This document shows, in pieces, positions 34,518 through 45,200 of a DNA stretch of 64,000 nucleotides. The stretch's first letter is position 1; each line of letters starts with the position of its first letter. The notes beneath the pieces are model-generated. The model ran no database searches and had not been told where the DNA came from. It worked only from the letters and a program-made list of their open reading frames with translations. The stretch is from Stigonema ocellatum SAG 48.90 = DSM 106950. GTDB lineage: Bacteria > Cyanobacteriota > Cyanobacteriia > Cyanobacteriales > Nostocaceae. The stretch lies in the NCBI GenBank assembly GCA_016903675.1, contig JADQBA010000016.1, positions 1 through 64,000 of the forward strand. The letters run 5' to 3'. A program made the translations under genes and the position numbers.

Positions 34518-36347
34518 TCAATGATTAGGGACGATTTGAACTTTGACTTTCACTTGTTCTTTCGTATCCGGCAGTTTAACCGTCAGGGCATCAGCGTCAA
34601 AATCGTTATATGGTTCCTCGTTGAGATCACAGGTGCTAATTTTCACGCTACCGGGCGGGAGAATATCTGGTGACACCCGCAGGATATTATCCTTGAATGC
34701 TCCAGGTAGAGGCTTGAAGTAAAAGTCCATTGGCTGTTTGGCAATCAGCAGGTTGGTATAAATTGAAGCCAGATAGCAAAGTTCAGTTGAATGATAACCA
34801 CTCATTGAGTGGCTACCTTTGAACCGCTCAGTACCCATCAAGAAGGGTAGTCCGTTTGCCAGGACGTTGAAGTAGATGCCGCCGTCGTCATGGTCGAGAA
34901 AGTGGGCATTGTAGAAGGCAGCAGCTTCACGGGCATGACGCAAATATTCAGGATTCTGAGTGATGCCATTTAGGATTAGGTAGGCTAAAATTGCTTGTTC
35001 CTGCTGCCACCAGGCTTTGCGATCGTGCCAGACCAAGCGGTGTTGCTCTTCCCCAACGTCAAGTACACGCTCCACAACATCGTACCAGCCACCACGCTGC
35101 AGGTCGCTACCGACTTTAGGCATGAGTCCGGCAATTTTTTCAGCCAATGCCACATACTGATCTTTGGATTTGAGGCTTTGCATCCGCATTAGGTTCCAGG
35201 CAATTTTCAGGTTATGCCCAATTACAGCGCGGTTTTGCTGCCAGCCCCAGGTTTGGTCGAGGCTCCAATCCTCATGGAACTTTTCCTGGACAAAGGGGCT
35301 ATGATCGTAATCTGGGAAGTATTTTTCAATGGTGTCAAAGGTGTACTCCAGCATGTCGGCGTATTTCTGTTCGCCGGTTGCTAGCCACAGGTTGATCAGG
35401 TAAGCCGGAGCGTGATCTCCAACGGAGTTCCAGTTCTTGCGAGCGCGGTTGTGACCTAGGGACTCAGCATGCGGGTCGAGGGTGATGGGGTCGATGTGGG
35501 AGAAATAGCCAGTGCCTTCTTTATCCAAGAAGAATTTGTCCAATAAATCTACGGTCATCTCGGCATCTTTGAGAATGCGCGGATCGCCAGTAATTCGGTA
35601 AGTTTGGATCGGACCTGACAAAGCATAAATTTGTTCATATGCTGGGATAGCGTCGTAGTCATCGCTAAACTCGGAGGTCAGGAGTTTTTGCTCGCGATTG
35701 CCTGTTACCTTAATGCCGTGATACCAGTAAATTAGGTTTTCATCAGGGTCATAAAACCGCATGTGCTGGCGCAGGTATTCCGTGCCTTTTTCAGCAGCTT
35801 CTAGGAAACGGTCTTCGCCCGTCATCAAGTAGGCTGAAGCAAAACCATAAACCAAGCGGGAAACGGTGTCGGTTTCTTGGAGGTAATCATCTTCACGTTT
35901 TTTGACACCAGTCACCCTCAGAAAGGTGCGGTATTGCCGATAATCGATTTCATTTTCGGGGTAGTTGAACTGCCAATAAAGGTAACTATCGGCAATTGAA
36001 CGCACTTGCTTGACCCACCAATCCGGCTCTTCGTGCCGATATACACTCTTAGCATCTCCCGGAAAGATCAAAGACTTGACCTCAAATTTGTTAAGAGACC
36101 CTTGTGGGTAGAAAATACCGTAGGCAAACACATGCTGACCAGGCGTTAGCATCTCGGCAAGGCGTTGCGTACAGTCGTTGTAAGGTTCCTCCAAGTTTTG
36201 GGTAATCCGGCCATAGGTGGTGGGAGTCAGGTAAGCCTGAAATTCCCGTCCATCTGATGTCTTGATTCCAAAGCTTTTTTCGTTGCGGTTAAAGTGAGTG
36301 ACGTACCCAGCGATGGTGTCAGAAAAGGAAAAACTCATGTGATCCAT
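34518..36347 (-). CDS. AGE-family (N-acylglucosamine 2-epimerase-like) alpha/alpha-barrel protein
   Basis: 609 aa; GGAGG seven bases before ATG 36347 fixes the start. An N-terminal region (about 1-115; GYVTHFNRNEKSFGIKTSDG) looks like a small beta domain, followed by an (alpha/alpha)6 barrel (about 120-540) with HAPAYLINLWLATGEQKYAD, QTWGWQQNRAVIGHNLKIAW and AWWQQEQAILAYL, features of the AGE/cellobiose-epimerase superfamily. Histidines in GHNLK and in SMSGYHSTEL may be catalytic. The exact sugar substrate is unknown; members interconvert aldoses such as GlcNAc/ManNAc or related sugars. It heads the group with STAS2, GlgX, STAS1, phosphatase and kinase. Confidence 0.8.
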   Translation of the reverse strand: MDHMSFSFSDTIAGYVTHFNRNEKSFGIKTSDGREFQAYLTPTTYGRITQNLEEPYNDCTQRLAEMLTPGQHVFAYGIFYPQGSLNKFEVKSLIFPGDAKSVYRHEEPDWWVKQVRSIADSYLYWQFNYPENEIDYRQYRTFLRVTGVKKREDDYLQETDTVSRLVYGFASAYLMTGEDRFLEAAEKGTEYLRQHMRFYDPDENLIYWYHGIKVTGNREQKLLTSEFSDDYDAIPAYEQIYALSGPIQTYRITGDPRILKDAEMTVDLLDKFFLDKEGTGYFSHIDPITLDPHAESLGHNRARKNWNSVGDHAPAYLINLWLATGEQKYADMLEYTFDTIEKYFPDYDHSPFVQEKFHEDWSLDQTWGWQQNRAVIGHNLKIAWNLMRMQSLKSKDQYVALAEKIAGLMPKVGSDLQRGGWYDVVERVLDVGEEQHRLVWHDRKAWWQQEQAILAYLILNGITQNPEYLRHAREAAAFYNAHFLDHDDGGIYFNVLANGLPFLMGTERFKGSHSMSGYHSTELCYLASIYTNLLIAKQPMDFYFKPLPGAFKDNILRVSPDILPPGSVKISTCDLNEEPYNDFDADALTVKLPDTKEQVKVKVQIVPNH

Positions 36348-36372
36348 GGTGTTGCCTCCAGGATTGTTAAAG

Positions 36373-36420
36373 TGGGGAGTGGGGAGTGGGGAGTAGTAGT
36401 AGGGTGGGCACTGCCCACCA
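36373..36420. repeat. Heptamer repeats plus GGTGGGCACTGCCCACC palindrome
   Basis: Three GTGGGGA heptamers followed by the palindrome GGTGGGCACTGCCCACC (36404-36420), which recurs at 62594-62610. Lies upstream of the AGE gene. Confidence 0.8.
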
Positions 36421-36469
36421 GCCCTCCAGGGAGGTGCAATATCTCAGTTTTGGGTTCTCCTCTCAAACA

Positions 36470-37144
36470 TCACACAAGTGATAATTTCCATGACTCTACT
36501 TTCTGCTGTTTCTCCTGCTTCTGAATCTCTGCGACAAAAATTTCCAGAAATTTATCTACAACTCCAGGGTGTTTTCCGGAAATCAGGTTGCCATCTACAA
36601 CTAAATCAGCAGTTGCATCCCCGTCATAGATAACTTCACCACCAGCATTCTCAACATCGCAGATGATGTTGTGGGCACAAGTCACTTTGCGACCTGCGAT
36701 TAAATTTGAATCGGCACACAACAGCCACAAGCTATGACAAATTGTTCCTATTTTCAAACCGTCTGTCTGAAAAGCTTTTCTGAGAAAAATAACTGCCGGA
36801 GCTTGATTTTTCTGACCTTTCTTGACAGAAACCTGATATCTCAGCCGATCCATAGCATAGGCACCAATACAAATTATTCCTTTGTAATCTGCGGGAGCGA
36901 CATCATTGATTTCTATTGTAACTGTAACATGATCTTCGACGACACCAGTATCCGCGTTTGCCCCGAAGGTTAACTCTGGATTGTCCCAAAGATGAGAAAT
37001 ATACTCGACTTGATAGCCTTGAGCCGGAAAGTACTCGTTGAATCTGCGAAATTCAGTTTGATCGAAATGTTCCTCAATTAGGACGCCAATTTTCCCTTTG
37101 ATTGGCGAACCAATTCTACCGTTACTTAAAGATGTAGATGTCAT
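36470..37144 (-). CDS. DJ-1/PfpI-family protein
   Basis: 224 aa. The Rossmann-like fold shows IGVLIEEHFDQTEFRRF at the N-terminus (with the conserved glutamate near 24) and the nucleophile elbow IGTICHSLWLL (Cys near 135), then GRKVTCAHN, V-D-G-N-L-I-S-G-K-H-P. Family members act as glyoxalase III/deglycase, chaperone or amidase-like enzymes; the cysteine-histidine pair supports hydrolase-type chemistry, but the substrate is unknown. The C-terminal tail (IQKQEKQQKVESWKLSLV) is unusual and probably appended. It lies upstream of the AGE gene on the same strand. Confidence 0.85.
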   Translation of the reverse strand: MTSTSLSNGRIGSPIKGKIGVLIEEHFDQTEFRRFNEYFPAQGYQVEYISHLWDNPELTFGANADTGVVEDHVTVTIEINDVAPADYKGIICIGAYAMDRLRYQVSVKKGQKNQAPAVIFLRKAFQTDGLKIGTICHSLWLLCADSNLIAGRKVTCAHNIICDVENAGGEVIYDGDATADLVVDGNLISGKHPGVVDKFLEIFVAEIQKQEKQQKVESWKLSLV

Positions 37145-37412
37145 GATATTTTCCTAATTCATGTTAAAATCAAAAAAAATTGTTGCTGTTGATGTCTGTA
37201 AGCTAGCTCAGGCATCCTTACCATCGAAGTGAGTAGATAAACTAGGTGGCTGATTGTAGTCATTTTTACTCCTATTTAGGGTTTGCTGAGGGACAGATGC
37301 TAGGATCTGCCCCTTCTAGTCCTCACAGTCGTGTTTGGGATATTTTGACTAATGGGACTTTGAAAAAAACTGCTGCAAAAAAACCGCAATCACTAAGCGC
37401 CAGTAGGCAACC

Positions 37413-38147
37413 TTACACCACCCCGCCGCCAGCTTGAATGTTTTGCCCAGTGATCCAGCGTGCCTGATCGCTGACTAGAAAGGCAACAACATCCGCCACG
37501 TCGGCTGGTTGTCCTAGCCGACCTAGGGGAGACATCTGCGCTCCTATCTCTTTGAATTGCGGATTGTGAGCCAGCATGTCTGTATCTGTGAAGCCAGGTG
37601 AAACGGTGTTAACCGTAATGCCTCGCCCTCCTAGCTCCTTGGCGAGTGCCTTGGTGAACTGCTCCACTGCTGCCTTACTTCCAGTGTAGAAGGAAGCGGT
37701 GGGGGCGCCCGCAACGGTGCCAGCTGTCGAGATGCTGACGATGCGCCCGCCATTCACCATCCGCCGCGCCGCTTCTTGCAGGGCGAAGAAAGTGCCTCGG
37801 GCATTCAGTGCAAACGTGGTATCGAAGTCCTCATCGGTTGCTTCGACCACTGGCTTATAAATGGCAACTCCTGCATTGTTTACCAGGATATCCAACTGAC
37901 CGAAGCGATCAATCGTTTGTTGAAACAGGCTGCGGATGTCGGCGACTTGGCTGATATCGGCCTGCACAGCGATCGCTTCTCCGCCCCCAGATTCAATTGT
38001 TGCGACCACTTCTTTAGCCTTATCGGTGTTATGCACATAGTTGACCACAACGGAAGCGCCGTTTTCAGCTAACTGTTCGGCAATGGCGCGCCCAATGCCT
38101 TGCGAGCCACCAGTGACAATCGCGATTTTTCCAGTGAGAGATGCCAT
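37413..38147 (-). CDS. Short-chain dehydrogenase/reductase (FabG-like)
   Basis: 244 aa, full length for a classical SDR. Cofactor motif TGGSQGIG (about 12-19), NNAG near 89, catalytic Ser in SISTAGTV and Y-T-G-S-K (Tyr near 152, Lys four residues on), then PGFTDTDM. The G-x-x-x-G-x-G pattern and downstream basic residues suit NADP(H). It may oxidise or reduce an alcohol/ketone of the neighbouring domain-shuffled cluster, but this is inference from position only. AGG at 11 bases before the ATG. Confidence 0.92.
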   Translation of the reverse strand: MASLTGKIAIVTGGSQGIGRAIAEQLAENGASVVVNYVHNTDKAKEVVATIESGGGEAIAVQADISQVADIRSLFQQTIDRFGQLDILVNNAGVAIYKPVVEATDEDFDTTFALNARGTFFALQEAARRMVNGGRIVSISTAGTVAGAPTASFYTGSKAAVEQFTKALAKELGGRGITVNTVSPGFTDTDMLAHNPQFKEIGAQMSPLGRLGQPADVADVVAFLVSDQARWITGQNIQAGGGVV

Positions 38148-38393
38148 GAAGTTATCAACCTTTTATAGATAGTTCACGAAACGAGAGTTATAGAGATAGC
38201 ACAAGAACGGCTAATTTGAGAATCGTTAAGTCTTGATGGACAATTAGAGGTTCACTGAGTCAGCTACTCCTTTTTGTGGTTGTGACTTTTGCTTTGCCAT
38301 GTGAACTTGCTTTTCGACAATGGTTTTTGAGTTAAGGACGACCTTAAGTAGGAGGTCTTCGGGTCAAGGTTTGGCCCGATCATTTTCAGATGA

Positions 38394-40475
38394 CTAGGCG
38401 AAAACGAAATCCGCAGCCGAAAGTTGGTTGAACACAATGCCCGACACATTTGCCAGGGATACGTCCTTGCCGTCAAGCGAAGCTATAATGCTGGTGCTGC
38501 GAATATCACCAAAGGCAGGCAGCAGTTTCAAGTTATCAAAGGAGGAGATATCGCTTATGCCACTAATGCGAATCTTGTCAACACTTAGTGTAAAGTTTAC
38601 AATGGTGTTCTGGGTATCTTCTAATGGCGGTAAGCCGAAATCGGTTAATTGCCTGGTATCAGGAACTGTATCAGGTATTCGGCCGTCGGCGATCCAGAAC
38701 AGGTCAGACCCAGATCCACCGTAGAGGAGATTGTGACCCCCACTGCCGATTTTGAGTATATCGTCTCCTTCACCCCCAAATAGCTGATCGTTGCTGCCAG
38801 CTACTAGTACATCGTCACCGCTAGTACCGTAGATAGGAGGATTGAATTGATTGGCTTCATCACCCGTGTTCCCAGGTACTTGGGGTGGTGTCTGTGCCTG
38901 TGGGATGACCGAGATAGCCAGCGAATCTACTGTTTCCTGTCCAAAGTTGCCGAGAGAGTATTCCTTCCCCGGTGGGATATAAACAAAGGTGTCGGGTCCT
39001 GCAAGCCTTGTTTCATCACCGATTTTGAAGGACAGTTGCCCTTTTCTGACATAGAAAGCTTCATAGTCTTCACTCGCCACTTGGTCGGGAAAATCATTAG
39101 TGGTGCTAGCAATTTGACCCCGAATCTCGCCTGTGGGATGGTCCGAGGTGTCAACCTCGAAGTTGAAGCCGGATTCCTGCCCCGGTAAGCCACTATGAGC
39201 AAGAAAATCACTCAGGTCCGTGGGAATCTCCTTGTCTGTTTGATGCCAGGTGCCGTTAATAGTGGTGTCGCCATCCGGATTCGACCATATCCACTGGTAA
39301 CTTCCATCCTGATGGCTCGGATCTAGGATATTAAATACGTGTGAGCCATTGCTTCCGCCATCGCCTGAATCAATATAGATACCGGTGACATAATCTTTAT
39401 TATCAGACGTCTGGGGAGTACCCCACTCCACGAATTTCTCAAAGTTCAAGCCCTTGACCGTTAAGCTATAGTCAATATCCCCTTGCTCATTGAGTTTTAT
39501 ATTGGCAACGCCAGTTGCCAACGATTTGATCGGATCGACCTCCTGGTTGCCATTTAAGTTAGCTTGGACAAAGGTATTAGTCGCCTTGGGCGCGAGGGAA
39601 AACTCATTGTATGAAAGTTCATTACCTGTTTCTGGCAAGCTGGCAAGAGAAGTGTAGTCGATCCCAAAAGGTCCTGTGAATGTCGGTCGCTCACTATAAG
39701 TCGAAACGCTAAAACCATCGATCCCAGTTAGCTGGGATTTGATATTCTCCTTGAGATCCTCAGGTGCGTCATCTGGAAGCACCAATACATAATTTAGAGT
39801 TCCAGGGGGTGGCTCATACCCAGGAAATGCTACGCTCCCACCTGTTCGCTGCCCAAATTCTAACTGTTTAGGGTCAACTCCAGGAGAAGGCAGCGGGATT
39901 GGGTTATTCCTGTTCGTTACTGGTTTACCTGCAAAGTCAAATAACAGGTCTAGCCCCCCAGGTGTAGTGAGCGAAAAAATCCTCCCCCCCTCATTTGTCC
40001 CCGATGTTGCTGCCGTCGAGTTGGGATTGGCAAATCCATGGGGTCTCAATCTGGCACCGAAGATAAAAGTTCCGGCAGGCAGCCCATCTAAGATAAATTG
40101 TTTGTCGGTATCCGGAACTCCAGCCTCATTACCTAAAAAAAATCGAAAGTTCCCTTCTGTGACGAAGAACGCCTCGTGTTCGTAATTGTGGATGTGTGGT
40201 GGTGGTCCGCCCCCTGCGGGCACGAAGAAATCAAAAGCATTGAATCCAAAATTAGTCTCTTTTGTCGTTGCCAAGAAGGTGTACAAGTCACCAGAAGTAT
40301 AAATCGCCGGACGACTTGGATCATCTTGGGGCACGAGCAGGTAATCATCAACCACTCTGCTTGTGTTCGTGGATTGGCTGTTTTGGTGATCTTCTGTGTC
40401 GTCGTCGTTTTGGGAACTGTTAAGGGTGACCGTATTGGACGGGTAGATGGGCAAGGAACCGATGGGATGGGTCAT
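38394..40475 (-). CDS. Two-cupin protein with CHRD and RTX calcium-binding domains
   Basis: About 693 aa from ATG 40475 (MTHPIGSLPIYP). Order: cupin 1 (about 40-190; metal ligands in PPPHIHNYEHEAFFV), a variable region, CHRD domain (about 300-455; VQANLNGNQEVDP to HPTGEIRGQI), cupin 2 (about 465-530; YEAFYVRKGQ and FVYIPPGKEYSLGN, where the metal histidines are missing) and an RTX-like segment (about 555-610; GTSGDDVLVAGSNDQLFGGE). The RTX repeats and lack of an N-terminal signal suggest type I secretion. Cupin 1 resembles quercetin 2,3-dioxygenase-type cupins; whether it is active is unknown. Family assignment is by motif only. Confidence 0.82.
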   Translation of the reverse strand: MTHPIGSLPIYPSNTVTLNSSQNDDDTEDHQNSQSTNTSRVVDDYLLVPQDDPSRPAIYTSGDLYTFLATTKETNFGFNAFDFFVPAGGGPPPHIHNYEHEAFFVTEGNFRFFLGNEAGVPDTDKQFILDGLPAGTFIFGARLRPHGFANPNSTAATSGTNEGGRIFSLTTPGGLDLLFDFAGKPVTNRNNPIPLPSPGVDPKQLEFGQRTGGSVAFPGYEPPPGTLNYVLVLPDDAPEDLKENIKSQLTGIDGFSVSTYSERPTFTGPFGIDYTSLASLPETGNELSYNEFSLAPKATNTFVQANLNGNQEVDPIKSLATGVANIKLNEQGDIDYSLTVKGLNFEKFVEWGTPQTSDNKDYVTGIYIDSGDGGSNGSHVFNILDPSHQDGSYQWIWSNPDGDTTINGTWHQTDKEIPTDLSDFLAHSGLPGQESGFNFEVDTSDHPTGEIRGQIASTTNDFPDQVASEDYEAFYVRKGQLSFKIGDETRLAGPDTFVYIPPGKEYSLGNFGQETVDSLAISVIPQAQTPPQVPGNTGDEANQFNPPIYGTSGDDVLVAGSNDQLFGGEGDDILKIGSGGHNLLYGGSGSDLFWIADGRIPDTVPDTRQLTDFGLPPLEDTQNTIVNFTLSVDKIRISGISDISSFDNLKLLPAFGDIRSTSIIASLDGKDVSLANVSGIVFNQLSAADFVFA

Positions 40476-40713
40476 AAAAGTAAATCTTCTGCTGTTTGTG
40501 TCGGTTTTGGGGTTGAGATGTGGTAGCAAAAAGTTGTATTACTGAGCAAGAAAACCGCCGTCAACGACTAGAGTGTGACCTAAGCTAATCGTCATTCATT
40601 TTTCCAGCTTGAACCACTGGTGGCTGCAACTTAAATGCACATTAGCTTATGACATAGAACGCAGCTTCTTCGCCTTCGTTTTCTCAGCGATCTTTTCTGG
40701 ATTACCCAATTCT

Positions 40714-42225
40714 TCAAGTCGAAGATACCACTTGGCGATAGATTTCGTACATGTGCCCGTCTGGAGTGATCTGCTGGAATATCTTAGGCTCTAGCGATCG
40801 CATCTGGGCATTGATTGAAGCTTTGAAAAATTCAGGGGTTGTCCACTGTGCATAGTTGATCACCCTTTTGCCGTCCATACTCTTGTGGAGGGTAGAGGAG
40901 ATAAAACCGGGCTGCTTCTTCACCACTGTTTCGAGATACTGTACGATCTGCTCCAGAAGTTCCTGCTGTCGTGATGCTTCTACTTCAAAAACAACAATCA
41001 CCGGAAAAACTTCTGAGTTCTTGTTCTTGTCAAGGGTGACGGTTTTCGTACCCCAAGGGGACATATCAGCGTAAACCCGCCATTCACTCACCTTATTTCC
41101 TCTCAGGCGGTAAACGTCGCAGCAGGCAATATTCACATGCTGTTTACTCGGAACCAGTTCGTATTTGGCATCCATTTCTAGGGTGATGATGTCTGGTTCC
41201 TGCCAAATTTTCCTGACGTCATGACCATAAAACACCGCCGTATTTTTAAACGTCCGCGCAAAGAAATCCACCACCGCTTGTGGACCATAAACTGCTTCAC
41301 CTGATCCCACCTTGTAAAAAATGTCATCCGTTAGGTAAGTTTTCACCTTTTCCCAATCTTGAGCGATCACAGCTTGTGCGAGTTCACCCATAGCTTGTAA
41401 CTGTTGTGAAAGCTTACTGTTGGTAACAGACTCAGAACCGATAGGCCATTTTGGACCAGCAATTGACCATTTCGGCACAAATCCCTGTTTCACCCTTTCT
41501 TTTCCTTCCGGATGTTCAGCAAAATGCTGCTTCATAGTGCCAGGAGGTAGCAGTTGCTTTCCTTGACTTACTGTCAGCACCGAAGCGGATTTGGAAACAG
41601 GGATGGTGGGGTCAAATACGGGATGAACATCCATAAATATCCGCAGTTCACTAAACTTATCCCCCTCGACCCGGAAAATGTCTGTGCAAGGGAGTGAAAC
41701 CATCGAGCCATCCTTGCGCCAGTAGAGGACATCCATTTCCACGAACACTATGTCGCCTTCTTCCCAAATCATCTTGATCTCGTGGTACACCGCCGAGATT
41801 TTACTGAAGAAGTTGTCTGCTGATTTCTTAATCGATTCTTTATCCAAACACACCTCGAAGTTGCCGAAGTGATACACTGGTGTATCGGTAAAGAAAGTAA
41901 TGAATCCTTCCGAGTCAAACGCTTCACCTCTGGAGAACAAGCGTTTGACCATGTCTACATTTGTTCCGGAAATTTTTTCTGTAGTCGAACTTTTCCCGTT
42001 TGTGGTTGGTGTTCCTACTAATTCACTCAACATTGACTGCACGACTTCGCCAAAAACCACATGCACTTTACCCAGCCCTGTTGCCAATTCTTCTTGGGTC
42101 AATTCATAGCCGTTTTCCGCCGCAATCTTGACGAAGCTTTCAGGAGTATTAGCTGAGTGAAGTTGCTGTTGTAAAGTGGTATTTTCAAAAGCTGCTGCTA
42201 ACAAACTAACTACTTTTTGTGACAT
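40714..42225 (-). CDS. Nif11 - SnoaL-like x2 - ABM monooxygenase-like fusion
   Basis: 503 aa; AGGAGG six bases before the ATG fixes the start. Residues about 1-55 (LLAAAFENTTLQQQLHSANT, then AENGYELTQEEL) form a Nif11-type helical domain, otherwise known from RiPP leaders and nif clusters. Two SnoaL/NTF2-like domains follow (about 90-205 and 265-390), then an antibiotic-biosynthesis-monooxygenase-like (ABM) ferredoxin fold (about 400-500; VIVVFEVEASRQQELLEQIV, PGFISSTLHKS). The second SnoaL domain is almost identical to that at the end of the 1174-aa protein, at DNA level too, pointing to recent duplication or gene conversion. A Nif11 domain fused to such enzymes is unusual. Substrate unknown. 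Confidence 0.8.
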   Translation of the reverse strand: MSQKVVSLLAAAFENTTLQQQLHSANTPESFVKIAAENGYELTQEELATGLGKVHVVFGEVVQSMLSELVGTPTTNGKSSTTEKISGTNVDMVKRLFSRGEAFDSEGFITFFTDTPVYHFGNFEVCLDKESIKKSADNFFSKISAVYHEIKMIWEEGDIVFVEMDVLYWRKDGSMVSLPCTDIFRVEGDKFSELRIFMDVHPVFDPTIPVSKSASVLTVSQGKQLLPPGTMKQHFAEHPEGKERVKQGFVPKWSIAGPKWPIGSESVTNSKLSQQLQAMGELAQAVIAQDWEKVKTYLTDDIFYKVGSGEAVYGPQAVVDFFARTFKNTAVFYGHDVRKIWQEPDIITLEMDAKYELVPSKQHVNIACCDVYRLRGNKVSEWRVYADMSPWGTKTVTLDKNKNSEVFPVIVVFEVEASRQQELLEQIVQYLETVVKKQPGFISSTLHKSMDGKRVINYAQWTTPEFFKASINAQMRSLEPKIFQQITPDGHMYEIYRQVVSST

Positions 42226-42293
42226 AACTAACCTCCTAAATGGTTATACAACTTTATGGAGAATGTAACGGGTACACAGGAAATTGCTTTATC

Positions 42294-45200
42294 TCAGGTT
42301 TGCCACGGGGACATATCGGCGTAAACCCGCCATTCACTCACCTTATTTCCTCTCAAACGGTAAATGTCGCAGCAGGCAATATTCACATGCTGTTTACTCG
42401 GAACCAGCTCGTATTTGGCATCCATTTCTAGGGTGATAATGTCTGGCTCCTGCCAAATTTTTCTGACGTCATGACCATAAAACACCGCCGTATTTTTAAA
42501 CGTCTGCGCAAAGAAATCCACCACTGCTTGTGGACCATAAACAGGTTCACCTGATCCCACCTTGTAAAAGATGTCATCCGTTAGGTAAGTTTTCACCTTT
42601 TGCCAATCTTGAGCGATCACAGCTTGTGCTAGTTCACCCATAGCTTGTAACTGTTGTGAAAGCTTACCGTTGGTAACAGACTCAGAACCGATAGGCCATT
42701 TTGGACCAGCAATTGACCATTTTGGCACAAATCCCTGTTTCACCCTTTCTTTTCCTTCCGGATGTTCAGCGAAGTGCTTCCTCATGGTGCTTGGAGGAAT
42801 CAGTTTTTCCCCAAGGCTAGTAGTGAATACAGAAGCGTTGCTGGCGACAGGAATTGTTTGGTCAAAGACAGGATTTACATCCATAAATATCCGCAGTTCT
42901 GAGAATTTGTCGCCCTCAATGCGGAAGATGTCGCAGCAAGGAAGTGAAACGACTGAGCCATCCTTGCGCCAGTAGGTGACATCCATTTCCACGAACACTA
43001 CGTCGCCTACTTCCCAGATCATTTTAATCTCGTGGTACACTGCGGAAATCTGACTGAAGAAGGCATCCGCAGATTTCTTAATTGCTGCTTTATCCAAACA
43101 CGCCTCGAAATTACCGAAGTGATACACTGGTGTGTCGGTAAAGAAGGTAATGAATCCGTCCGAATCAAACGCCTCGCCTCTGGAGAATAAACGTTTGACC
43201 ATGTCTGATCTTGTTCCTGGAAGTCTTCCTAACAGAGATTTGCTCGGATTTGTGGTTGAGGCTCGTACTTTGCCATTTGAAACAGCTTTTGGTGATTCTT
43301 TTTGTGCATCTTGCTGTTCAGCAACGCTTATTGCGTTCAGGACGCCTTGCTGAACTGCTTGGGCAAGCTTTGCTTGAATTTCTTGAGCAAGATGACGAGC
43401 CTCATCATTGTAAGGCTCCCAGTCCAAGGTATAGGTAATTATCAGGGGAGCATTAGGATTGTTACTTTCTGGGTGGACAATTGTGTTAACTGCCTGACCA
43501 ATGAAAAGAGGATTATTTACCAAAGTATGTCGGATTTCTCGGGTTTTTTCGTCCCAAGTTATTTTTTCCTTGATGGTCATGTTTAAAGCTTTCATTTCGC
43601 GCAGTACCTGATTGCCATGTCTCTCCAGAATCTGATAATCTTGAGCTTCTGGATTGTAGCGTCCTGGGTTTTCAATTTTGTCTAGTAAAACATTCCAAAC
43701 AGTTGACAACGAAGCATTTACAGGACTGCTAAATGTAGCGGAAACTCTTTGTGAAGTATCTCCTGACTGTTTTGAGGTTAGGCTTGGAACTTTAGCATTT
43801 GCCATGTAATATTCCTCCTGTGCTTTTGCAAAATGTTCTTTGACCTTACGAGTGACTTGGTTAAATTCAAGCTGTTCTCCATTTGGTCCTTTACAGTAGA
43901 ACAATGCCCAGCCTTCAAATTCACCAAAGTCTGTTTCTGGTTGACTCTCTGCCAATAAATCAGGCTCATCCCAAAACTTGTAGGAATTGTACTTGAGGGC
44001 AATGTTCCTTCTTTCTTCTTCTGATTTAACTCGAATGATGCGATTAAAAACAACGTTTGTGATTCCGCGCTTGTGACACTCTTCTTCTAACATTGTGGCG
44101 AATACATTCAAATCTACCTCATCTTTCACATGAAAAGACAAATGCATCGCATTCACATGACCAATGTGAGAAGGAATGCTAGCAACAGAAGAATTTGAGG
44201 TATTTGGTGACGCCGCATCTCTAAAATAGATGAGTTCAAGGCAGGCGTTACCAAAGGAAATGAATTTAATATCTAAGGCTTCTTTTGCATCTCTGAGATT
44301 GGGGACACCAAAAGTTTCAAGGTCAAGCTTTTGGGCGATCGCATCCAGATCCTCTTTTTGAAAGAGAGTGTTTTGCATCTCATCACCCACCAAACCATTT
44401 TCTGCAATAACTAATTTCCCTCCTAACACCTTTGTGTAAAATTCGAGGGATTTTGACATGTCCTGAACTGTTACCCCGACGTGTTGCACTCCTTGCAGAT
44501 AATGACCTAACCCAGATTTAACATTCTGCTTGCCACTCATAAGAGAAACTATGTCCGACTTCAATTGATTGGTTGCTCCTACTTTCTCAATCAAATTTGC
44601 AACTTTGGAACTTCGCTGACCTGCTAGGGTCATCTGACTGTTGTAGACAAAAGTGTAAGCAGAACGCTCTGGAAATGAATTGATTTGTTTAACATACTTT
44701 GCTTGATTTCTGACAGCTAGTGCGTACTCTTTTGACGCAAAGAACGTTTCCATTTCGAGAGAATTCGAGAACGCAATTTCAAAAGCTGCTTGATACTGCT
44801 TGTCTGGTGGTTCATAATGAGACACTCCATCGGCATCTGGACGTGAATTGTCTACGAATTCAAACAGATGCAGTCGGAACTTGAGAACCGAGTCACTCTC
44901 GACAACAGCAGGGGCAAAGCTGTCTGTCATATATTTGCGAAACTCGTCCACACTTACGGCATCTGCTTTCTTGACCATAACGCCGAACTTCAGGATACCT
45001 AGTTCTCCGTTTGGGTCGCCCGTGGGGATGCCATCAACATAAGTTTTGGAATTACCAGGGCTAGTGTTGTATCCAATCGCCTTGCTGAATAAGTTGTGTT
45101 CGTCATCCATGAGAATGACAGCAGCTTTGAACCATGTCTGACGGTCGGCTTCTGTCTCAAAAGTTAATTCGGCAATGCCATCGAACTGATCTTCTGACTG

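Noticed and set aside
37246..37437. 63-codon plus-strand frame
   Set aside because: It overlaps the end of the SDR gene antisense, and composition is unlike its neighbours; no ribosome-binding site.
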